Positions 7,298 to 11,910 of a stretch of DNA of 14,060 nucleotides are shown piece by piece. The notes beneath the pieces were generated by a model, which had not been told where the DNA came from, made no database searches, and saw nothing but the letters and a program-made list of their open reading frames with translations. The position numbers and the translations under genes are program-made. How positions within the stretch are numbered: the first letter of the stretch is position 1; each line of letters begins with the position of its first letter. Origin of the DNA: an uncultured Bacilli bacterium. GTDB taxonomy: Bacteria; Bacillota_I; Bacilli_A; RF39; UBA660. The stretch lies in the NCBI GenBank assembly GCA_910587325.1, contig CAJUKB010000033.1:1-14060 (forward strand), read 5' to 3'.

Positions 7298-8242
7298 ATG
7301 AAAAAAATAAAATATTTATTCATTAGTATTGTAACAATGCTATTTTGCATAAGTAACGTAAATGCTTTAACTACTAATAATGATGGTACAATGACAAATT
7401 CAAGAGGAGCAACAATTACGCAAGAACAATATGAAAGATTATCAGAAATATTTGCTTCAAGTGAACATAAAGAACAAAAGATAGATTATCTTGAACAAGA
7501 TCAAGTTGAAAGTTTTACTGATCCTAAAAATGATATTAATATTCAAAAAGAATACTTTATAACTACTGATACTTTAGATCGCTATGGAAGAGTTATTAAT
7601 TCTATAACAATTTCTGCTTCTAAAGAAGATGCAGAAAGAGTTGCAGAAAATAGTAATTTACACGTAATGCCTAATGGAGTTCTTCAAGATGTTTCAAAAT
7701 CGTTTTCACCAAGAGGTGTAATTGAAGGGGATTCATACGAAACTTCAAGTAAAAGTTTAGAATTGTATTATTCTAAACTTAGTAGTGGTGAAAATGAAAT
7801 TGGTATGTGGGTAGTTTGGAAAAAAATACCTATAGTAAAATCATTTGATGTAATTGCTTTTCGAGGAACTAACATAAAGAATAATATTAATTATTATACT
7901 GCATATCAAAGATCAAGTGCAGATAATACTTTTTATTCTGAAAATGGTACTAATACAAAAATTAGTACAAATGGAATAGGTGTTTCTATGAACTTACATG
8001 ATGGCGCCCAATTAGATCATGATATCGGTTATGATATATATCTAAGAATAAAAGGAAGAAGTTCATATGGAGATTATATTTATGCAACTTATCAACATGC
8101 TGTTAGTAATATTTCTTTAGCAACTTCTCAATCTTATTCTTTTGGAAGTTCAGGATTAGGTGGAGTGCTAGTATATAGTAATGGATATAGTAAATATTTT
8201 GATAATATGACTGGATTAAAAACTAGTTATACAAATACCTAG
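7298..8242 (+). CDS. Secreted protein, paralogue B
   Basis: A 314-residue exported protein. Signal peptide MKKIKYLFIS..., cleavage likely after VNA (residue 23), the same position as in the protein at 3043. The mature protein repeats that protein's landmarks: NSRGATITQEQYERLSEI near the N-terminus, then VVWKKIPIVKSFDVIAFRG, NGIGVSMNL, IYATYQHAVSNISLA, GLGGVLVY and FDNMTGL. It is longer mainly through extra sequence between the N-terminal motif and the central domain (about residues 50-140). Strong AAAGGAGG at 7280-7287. Flanked by repeat copy B upstream and a good terminator downstream, so a single-gene unit. No enzyme motif, no wall-sorting signal. An NxxG...EQY-type N-terminal motif is, from memory, common in hypothetical secreted proteins of gut Firmicutes. 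Function unknown. Confidence 0.85.
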   Translation: MKKIKYLFISIVTMLFCISNVNALTTNNDGTMTNSRGATITQEQYERLSEIFASSEHKEQKIDYLEQDQVESFTDPKNDINIQKEYFITTDTLDRYGRVINSITISASKEDAERVAENSNLHVMPNGVLQDVSKSFSPRGVIEGDSYETSSKSLELYYSKLSSGENEIGMWVVWKKIPIVKSFDVIAFRGTNIKNNINYYTAYQRSSADNTFYSENGTNTKISTNGIGVSMNLHDGAQLDHDIGYDIYLRIKGRSSYGDYIYATYQHAVSNISLATSQSYSFGSSGLGGVLVYSNGYSKYFDNMTGLKTSYTNT

Positions 8243-8258
8243 AAATTTGATATGATTT

Positions 8259-8290
8259 ATAGAAGATATGTTAAGTATCTTCTATTTTTT
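8259..8290 (+). terminator. Intrinsic terminator after secreted paralogue B
   Basis: Perfect 10-bp stem ATAGAAGATA / TATCTTCTAT, 7-base loop, then T6. It separates the secreted gene from the ECF sigma operon. Confidence 0.85.
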
Positions 8291-8299
8291 ATAAAAAAA

Positions 8300-8328
8300 T
8301 GTAACTTTTTTGCATTTTGAATTGTATA
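8300..8328 (+). promoter_or_regulatory. Candidate ECF-type, possibly autoregulated promoter of the sigma/anti-sigma operon
   Basis: TGTAAC followed by T6 (8300-8311), then after a 17-base spacer TGTATA (8323-8328). An AAC core followed by a T tract is typical of the -35 element of Firmicutes ECF promoters (for example those of the B. subtilis ECF sigma factors), and such operons are often autoregulated. It sits directly before the ribosome site of the ECF gene. No other intergenic TGTAAC-plus-T-tract was noticed in the window. Confidence 0.45.
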
Positions 8329-8350
8329 TAGATTGAAAGGAGTGATTACA

Positions 8351-8824
8351 ATTAATCGTTTATTTACAAATATTTATTCAAATTATTATAATGATGTTTT
8401 TAGAATCGCGTATAATTATACCTTAAATCGACATGATTCAGAAGATATTGTTCAGCAAACATTCATTAAATTATATAAAAATATTACAAAGTTTTATGAT
8501 TTAAATGATGAAGTTAGGAATTGGTTAATTCGGGTAACTATAAACGAATCTAAAAACTTTATGACATCTGCTTGGAAAAGAAAGAATAATTTAAAAGAAG
8601 ATGCAGAATTTTTTGGAATAGAGGAAAAAGAAAATACTTTATTTTATGATTTAATGGGATTGCCTAAAAAGTATCGTATTACTATTTATTTATATTATTT
8701 TGAAGGATATAGTATAAAAGAGATTGCTAGTATTTTAAAGACAAGTGAATCTAATATTAAACAACGATTAAAACGTGGAAAGGAAAAATTAAAAATTGAA
8801 TTGGAGAGTGATGCTGTTTGTTAA
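8351..8824 (+). CDS. ECF sigma factor, apparent ATT start
   Basis: RNA polymerase sigma factor of the extracytoplasmic-function class: about 157 residues containing only regions 2 and 4. Region 2 covers YSNYYNDVFRIAYNYTLNR and SEDIVQQTFIKLYKNITKF; region 4 covers LPKKYRITIYLYYFEGYSIK, EIASILKTSESNIKQRLKRG. There is no ATG in the frame before region 2. The AAAGGAG at 8336-8342 places the best start at the ATT codon at 8351 (eight-base gap). A GTG at 8342 overlaps the ribosome site and a TTG at 8333 lies before it, which makes both poor. The anti-sigma gene overlaps its 3' end by seven bases, so the two are translationally coupled. Regulon unknown; its own promoter is a likely target. Confidence 0.85.
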   Translation: MNRLFTNIYSNYYNDVFRIAYNYTLNRHDSEDIVQQTFIKLYKNITKFYDLNDEVRNWLIRVTINESKNFMTSAWKRKNNLKEDAEFFGIEEKENTLFYDLMGLPKKYRITIYLYYFEGYSIKEIASILKTSESNIKQRLKRGKEKLKIELESDAVC

Positions 8825-9627
8825 AAAAAGAATATAAAAATATGATGGATAAGATACAATTATCTGAAAGAAAGAAAGAAGAGATTTATATGAACACTAT
8901 AGAAAATTTAAGCAAAAAAAATAAAAAACATTACTTTAAACCTATTTTAATTACATCTATTATTTGCCTTTGTGCAATTATTGGCACATTAGGAACTGTT
9001 TATGCAGAGGAATTAAAAGAAACAATACAAAAAATTTTTATAAAAAGAACTCACGATGAAGAAAAGAATTATACAAAATTAGAAACGGATGATTTGGCAG
9101 GAATTAATTGTGATGCAGATATTCCTGAATATAATCCACAATCTTCTGATGAAATGGGAAAGGGAATAAATTATTCTTATGCAGAAATAGAAAACTTGCT
9201 TGGAGTTAAAATATTAAAAAGTGATTTATTTAAAAAGACTATGCTTTATCAAGAAAAAACAAATAAACAGGATGGGAAGATTACATTTGCTTGGTTCTCT
9301 ATAAATGATTTTATGATTTCCCCTAAAAAATTTGATGGTATTTATAATATGAACATATCTTTTCTAACTTCATATGCATCAGAAGAAGAAAAAAATGATC
9401 CCTTATTTGAAGGTAGAGGTTCTTTTAACGAAGAAGAATATTATCTTAGTAAATTGAATACAATGGCTTATTTTATAAAAAAACATGATGGACATGATAC
9501 TCAAAGCTGGGATGTAATATTTATGTATAATAATATAAATTATAGATTTTCATTTGATTTTATGCGTGAAGATCATGAATCAATGAGAGATGAAGTGATT
9601 CAAATTCTAGAATCTTTATATTTATAA
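8818..9627 (+). CDS. Membrane-bound anti-sigma factor (probable)
   Basis: A 269-residue protein in the classic anti-sigma position, overlapping the ECF gene (TTG start at 8818 inside the sigma stop region; GGAGAG at 8803-8808 nine bases upstream; ATG codons at 8842 and 8845 are less well placed). Residues 1-40 form a charged cytoplasmic segment able to hold the sigma factor, one transmembrane helix spans about 41-63 (PILITSIICLCAIIGTLGTV), and about 200 residues are outside. The end, INYRFSFDFMREDHESMRDE, resembles from memory the C-terminal part of DUF4367-type outer domains, which I cannot confirm. No catalytic motif. Expected role: keep the sigma factor inactive until an envelope signal arrives. 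Signal unknown. Confidence 0.72.
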   Translation: MLKKEYKNMMDKIQLSERKKEEIYMNTIENLSKKNKKHYFKPILITSIICLCAIIGTLGTVYAEELKETIQKIFIKRTHDEEKNYTKLETDDLAGINCDADIPEYNPQSSDEMGKGINYSYAEIENLLGVKILKSDLFKKTMLYQEKTNKQDGKITFAWFSINDFMISPKKFDGIYNMNISFLTSYASEEEKNDPLFEGRGSFNEEEYYLSKLNTMAYFIKKHDGHDTQSWDVIFMYNNINYRFSFDFMREDHESMRDEVIQILESLYL

Positions 9628-9646
9628 TAATTAAAAATTAAATTAG

Positions 9647-9678
9647 AACTATAGCAAATTTTATGACTATAGTTTTTT
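9647..9678 (+). terminator. Intrinsic terminator of the sigma/anti-sigma operon
   Basis: Stem AACTATAG / CTATAGTT (8 bp, 12-base loop) followed by T6. The stem is nearly the same as the terminator at 7154-7190, and repeat copy C follows 11 bases later. Confidence 0.8.
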
Positions 9679-9688
9679 ATTTCTAAAA

Positions 9689-9728
9689 AATTCGCTTTGC
9701 AAGTAGTTTATACAAATTATTGTTCATG
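9689..9728 (+). repeat. Intergenic repeat, copy C
   Basis: Begins AATTCGCTTTGCAAGTAGTT; the first 20 bases match copy B at 18 positions, then similarity fades (a later ATTGTT-CATG block may correspond to GATTGTTGCTA). Like copies A and B it directly follows a terminator. Confidence 0.6.
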
Positions 9729-9940
9729 TTTAAATTATCTTAAATAACACAATGTTATTTTTATTTGATTAAGTACTGGCAATATTTGTAGTTTATTGTA
9801 GGGGGGCGAGTGAGTAGATTTTTATTATTTTATTTAAATTAAAAGCAGTATTTTTATAACTTAATTATTGCCAAAAAAAAGAGGCAATATTTCATGTTTT
9901 TTAAAGAATGCTGTATTTATGAATTTATTACAATTTTTGA
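9729..9940 (+). other. Gene-free spacer with hairpins and a G-tract
   Basis: No supported gene. It contains a perfect 8-bp hairpin AAATAACA / TGTTATTT at 9742-9760 followed by T-rich DNA, a TAGGGGGGCGAGTGAG tract at 9799-9814 that stands out in this AT-rich region, and a 7-bp hairpin TATTGCC / GGCAATA at 9866-9889. The block GGCAATATTT also occurs at 9779-9788. The stretch runs into the terminator at 9941. Confidence 0.5.
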
Positions 9941-9982
9941 AGCCGAGTATGTTTCTTTAAAACAGAACTCGGTTCTTTTTTT
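9941..9982 (+). terminator. Strong terminator, possible attenuator before the ICE sigma-like gene
   Basis: Stem AGCCGAGT / ACTCGGTT (8 bp, one G-T pair, 18-base loop) followed by C and T7. It is the most GC-rich hairpin of the window. No clear promoter lies between it and the gene at 10063, so transcripts of that gene may have to read through it (inference). Confidence 0.72.
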
Positions 9983-9994
9983 ATTGCTTCAAAA

Positions 9995-10047
9995 AAGGCA
10001 CGTAGCCCGCCTTAAATCAATTTGATTTTAAAAATTTCAAATTGATT
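9995..10047 (+). promoter_or_regulatory. Two hairpins in the leader of the sigma-like gene
   Basis: A 5-bp GC-rich hairpin AAGGC / GCCTT (9995-10013) is followed at once by a perfect 11-bp inverted repeat AATCAATTTGA / TCAAATTGATT (10015-10047, 11-base loop). The second repeat ends on the base before the GGAGG ribosome site (10048-10052). It may act as a protein operator or as an RNA structure controlling translation of the gene at 10063. Confidence 0.6.
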
Positions 10048-10062
10048 GGAGGAAAAATTAAA

Positions 10063-10539
10063 ATGGCAAAAATGCCAATAAGGAATAAAAGTAAAGATAA
10101 TCCCTATATTTTAGGTTTTAATGAAAATAAAAATGTATACAGTGTTGAGTTTGTTGATAATAAGAAGGTTATGCACAATATTGAAATATCAGTAGAAGTA
10201 TATAAAGCTTTTGATGAATTTGAGTTAGAAGATATTTCACAGATACATAAATATAGAAGTCATATTGAACATTCAGAAATTTATGAGGAATCTTTAAATG
10301 CAAGAAGTGTTCATAAACCAATTTCTGTTGAAGAAGAAGTGGAATCAAAAATTATTTTTGAAGAGCTAAAACTAGCAATAAACCAGTTATCAACTATACA
10401 AAAACGAAGAATAAAAATGTATTATTTTGAAGATATGACCTTAGAAGAAATCGCTAAAATCGAAGGAACAACCCATCAAGCAATAAGTAAAAGTATTAAT
10501 AAGGGAATTGAAGAAATAAAAAAAATTATGAAAATTTAA
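10063..10539 (+). CDS. Sigma-70 region 4-like ICE regulator
   Basis: A 158-residue protein of the sigma-factor-like group found in Firmicutes ICEs, functionally comparable to ORF7 of Tn916. Residues 1-80 carry the element-specific start (MAKMPIRNKSKDNPYILGFN). The C-terminal 65 residues are a sigma-70 region 4 helix-turn-helix: ELKLAINQLSTIQKRRIKMY, YFEDMTLEEIAKIEGTTHQA. Region 2 is missing, so it may act as an activator or a partial sigma factor rather than a full one. The start at 10063 is set by GGAGG at 10048-10052; the in-frame TTG at 10042 lies within the hairpin and ribosome site. It likely controls transfer or excision genes of this element (inference from family and position). Confidence 0.82.
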   Translation: MAKMPIRNKSKDNPYILGFNENKNVYSVEFVDNKKVMHNIEISVEVYKAFDEFELEDISQIHKYRSHIEHSEIYEESLNARSVHKPISVEEEVESKIIFEELKLAINQLSTIQKRRIKMYYFEDMTLEEIAKIEGTTHQAISKSINKGIEEIKKIMKI

Positions 10540-10572
10540 ATTTTTAGGTTGCAAAAAGTGTTTTAAAGTGCC

Positions 10573-10617
10573 AAACAAGTGAAAGAGATATTTATTCTCT
10601 TTCACTTGTTTCCTTTT
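10573..10617 (+). terminator. Very strong hairpin after the sigma-like gene
   Basis: Perfect 16-bp inverted repeat: AAACAAGTGAAAGAGA (10573-10588) with TCTCTTTCACTTGTTT (10596-10611), 7-base loop, followed by CCTTTT. Probably the terminator of the sigma-like gene; its near symmetry would make it work on both strands. It runs into an 18-base palindrome, TTTCCTTTTAAAAGGAAA, at 10609-10626. Confidence 0.75.
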
Positions 10618-10647
10618 AAAAGGAAACGGCTCTTTGAAAAATTATTA

Positions 10648-10878
10648 ACTATTCATCAAATACATTCCTAATATGTGTAGCACTTTAGTAAGTACGCTTG
10701 TCGGTAAATACTTGACTATAAAATTAGATTTGCCTCTAATTTGCCATGAAGCATATTAGCAATAATGATACTTTCGTATAGCCACAGCCTCAAACAATGG
10801 GTACGATTTTGTGAGAACCACAAGAAGGTGAAATTCCTATGGAGTTATTTAGCAAATAACCATTTGATGAATCCTAGT
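10648..10878 (+). ncRNA. Putative structured RNA of about 230 nt with long-range closing stem
   Basis: No supported gene, but a dense set of complementary segments. Closing stem: ATTCATCAAAT (10651-10661) with ATTTGATGAAT (10862-10872), 11 bp perfect, extended by ACT/AGT (10648-10650 with 10776-type positions 10876-10878) across a bulge. Inner stem: CTAATATG (10668-10675) with CATATTAG (10752-10759). Inside it: AGT-AAGTA (10687-10694) with TACTT-g-ACT (10709-10717), and AAATTAGA (10721-10728) with TCTAATTT (10735-10742). Then local hairpins ATAC/GTAT (10768-10779), TTGTG/CACAA (10809-10823), AATTCC/GGAGTT (10832-10846) and GTTATTT/AAATAAC (10844-10860); the last two share three bases and exclude each other. 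Base composition is less A/T-monotonous than the flanks. I do not recognise the RNA class. Strand is inferred from the neighbours. An oriT or recombination site is an alternative. Confidence 0.6.
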
Positions 10879-10899
10879 GTTAAGGGAATAGAAATAATA

Positions 10900-10930
10900 T
10901 TGACACAAAAATAAAAATGAAAATTAATAT
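10900..10930 (+). promoter_or_regulatory. Sigma-A-type promoter for the DpnD/PcfM-like and mazF genes
   Basis: Perfect -35 TTGACA (10900-10905); the -10 is less clear (ATTAAT at 10923-10928 with a 17-base spacer, or TAATAT at 10925-10930 with 19). It lies 22 bases behind the putative structured RNA and directly before the leader hairpin at 10926-10956. Confidence 0.5.
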
Positions 10931-10956
10931 TGGATGTTTAAGAATCCAATATTTTT
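10926..10956 (+). terminator. Leader terminator/attenuator before the small DpnD/PcfM-like gene
   Basis: Perfect 10-bp stem AATATTGGAT / ATCCAATATT, 8-base loop, running into T5. Because it sits between the TTGACA promoter and the gene at 10979, it either ends transcripts from upstream (for example the structured RNA) or attenuates the operon. It overlaps the -10 region of the proposed promoter. Confidence 0.65.
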
Positions 10957-10978
10957 ACATAGGGAGAGGAAAATAAAA

Positions 10979-11167
10979 ATGAGAAAATATAATATTAAAG
11001 TAGAAGAAATAAAAACTACAGAATTTCAATTGAATGCAAAAAATAAAAAGGAAGCGTTAAAAATGGTTGAAGAAATTGTTTTTAAAACTTGTATTTTAGA
11101 TTTATCTTGTGTTGAACATAAAGAAGAAATTAATTTTATTATTTATAGAGCAAATAAGAAAAAATAA
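10979..11167 (+). CDS. Small DpnD/PcfM-like protein
   Basis: A 62-residue protein. Start chosen at 10979 because GGGAGAGG (10962-10969) precedes it; the in-frame ATG at 10934 lies in the leader hairpin and lacks a ribosome site. The pattern MRKYNIKVEEIKTTEFQLNA, then KNKKEALKMVEEI and a closing INFIIYRA fits from memory the short beta-alpha-beta DpnD/PcfM-like family seen on conjugative and phage elements, whose function is unknown. Its stop codon overlaps the mazF start by one base (TAATG), so the two are translationally coupled. It therefore occupies the place where a MazF antitoxin would be expected, although it does not resemble known antitoxins. Confidence 0.65.
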   Translation: MRKYNIKVEEIKTTEFQLNAKNKKEALKMVEEIVFKTCILDLSCVEHKEEINFIIYRANKKK

Positions 11168-11526
11168 TGGAAAATCTTATTGTTAGAGGAGCGGTATTTT
11201 TGGCAAGATTAAATTCGGCTGTTGGAAGTGAACAAAAAGGATATAGACCTGTTTTAGTTATTCAAAATGATATAGGAAATAAATTTAGTCCTACGACAGT
11301 TATAGTTCCAATCTCAGCCAAAAAGAAAAATGAACTTCCAACTCATATATCTATTACAAATAATAAAATTTTTGATTATAGTTCTGTTGCACTAGTAGAA
11401 CAAGTAAGAACTATTGATAAAAAGAGGCTTGTAAAATATTTAGGATTAATTTCAAAAAAAGATTTAGAAAAGATAAGTTATTCCATTGGGATTGAATTAG
11501 GGATTGATAAAAAATTTAATTCTTAA
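11167..11526 (+). CDS. MazF/PemK-family endoribonuclease toxin
   Basis: A 119-residue protein with the full MazF fold signature: RGAVFLARL, VGSEQKGYRPVLVIQND, GNKFSPTTVIVPIS, LPTHISI, VEQVRTIDKKRL. The known catalytic pair of B. subtilis MazF (Arg25, Thr48) corresponds to Arg27 (YRPV) and Ser50 (PIS); Ser in place of Thr keeps the hydroxyl. The family cleaves mRNA at short sequences and blocks growth, and is held off by an antitoxin. No classical antitoxin gene is next to it; the coupled 62-residue gene upstream is the only candidate. Stand-alone PemK/MazF genes are frequent on Firmicutes ICEs, where they may stabilise the element (inference). Confidence 0.88.
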   Translation: MENLIVRGAVFLARLNSAVGSEQKGYRPVLVIQNDIGNKFSPTTVIVPISAKKKNELPTHISITNNKIFDYSSVALVEQVRTIDKKRLVKYLGLISKKDLEKISYSIGIELGIDKKFNS

Positions 11527-11548
11527 GCATAGTAAATTATAAAAGTCA

Positions 11549-11586
11549 AATGTGTAAATTGTTAATTTTTAAAGAATTTGCACATT
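11549..11586 (+). promoter_or_regulatory. Inverted repeat before the excisionase gene
   Basis: AATGTGTAAATT (11549-11560) and AATTTGCACATT (11575-11586): a 12-bp inverted repeat with one wobble position, 14-base spacer. No T run follows, so a protein-binding site (regulator, excisionase or integrase arm) is more likely than a terminator. Confidence 0.45.
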
Positions 11587-11599
11587 AGTAAAAAGTTTT

Positions 11600-11639
11600 A
11601 GAAATCTGTATGATGTTCTCGTGATGCAGGTTTCTTTTT
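11600..11639 (+). terminator. Terminator between mazF and the excisionase gene
   Basis: Stem AGAAATCTGTAT / ATGCAGGTTTCT (12 bp with two G-T pairs, 12-base loop) ending in T5. It lies only 12 bases before the excisionase ribosome site, so it could also regulate read-through into the recombination genes. Confidence 0.7.
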
Positions 11640-11662
11640 AATTTGAATAAAAGGAGGAATTT

Positions 11663-11881
11663 ATGCACGATCAAGAAATTAAGAAAGTTTATGAAGTTTC
11701 TGATATACAAAAAATTTTAGGCTTGGGAAGAAGTAAAACCTATGACTTTTTAGAAGAAGTTTATAAAAATAAAAAGCCTTTTTATGTAATTAAAATTGGA
11801 AAACTTTATAAAGTTCCAAAGCTATCTTTTGATAAATGGGTAGAAAATGGAATGTGTGACGAAATAAATACATTAAATTAA
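11663..11881 (+). CDS. xis: Excisionase-like helix-turn-helix protein
   Basis: A 72-residue basic DNA-binding protein with a MerR/Xis-type winged helix: VYEVSDIQKILGLGRSKTYD, FLEEVY, then a KIGKLYKVPKLSFDKWVENG beta-wing and final helix. Proteins of this form lie directly before tyrosine integrases in many Firmicutes ICEs and help the integrase excise the element. Ribosome site AAAGGAGG at 11650-11657, start ATG at 11663. The integrase gene follows after 29 bases in the same direction. The name is given by family and position; excision activity is inferred. Confidence 0.82.
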   Translation: MHDQEIKKVYEVSDIQKILGLGRSKTYDFLEEVYKNKKPFYVIKIGKLYKVPKLSFDKWVENGMCDEINTLN

Positions 11882-11910
11882 AATTTTCGAGAGAAAGGAC
11901 ATGATTAGTA

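Noticed and set aside
9894..10025. Open frame of 43 codons starting ATG at 9894
   Set aside because: It runs through the strong terminator at 9941-9982, has only a weak AGAGG upstream, and ends in the leader inverted repeat; more likely a chance frame over regulatory DNA.
10042..10062. TTG start for the sigma-like regulator
   Set aside because: It lies in the inverted repeat and overlaps the ribosome site; ATG 10063 is correctly spaced and gives the expected family N-terminus.
10609..10626. 18-base palindrome TTTCCTTTTAAAAGGAAA as a separate protein-binding site
   Set aside because: It overlaps the tail of the terminator hairpin; in such AT-rich DNA I cannot separate it from terminator structure.
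10805..10870. Similarity of GGTGAAATTCCTATGGAG to group II intron domain sequence
   Set aside because: No reverse transcriptase gene, no GTGYG 5' boundary or domain V hairpin identified; too short for an intron. Kept only as unclassified structured RNA.
10934..10978. ATG 10934 start for the DpnD/PcfM-like protein
   Set aside because: It lies in a terminator stem without a ribosome site; the ATG at 10979 has one.
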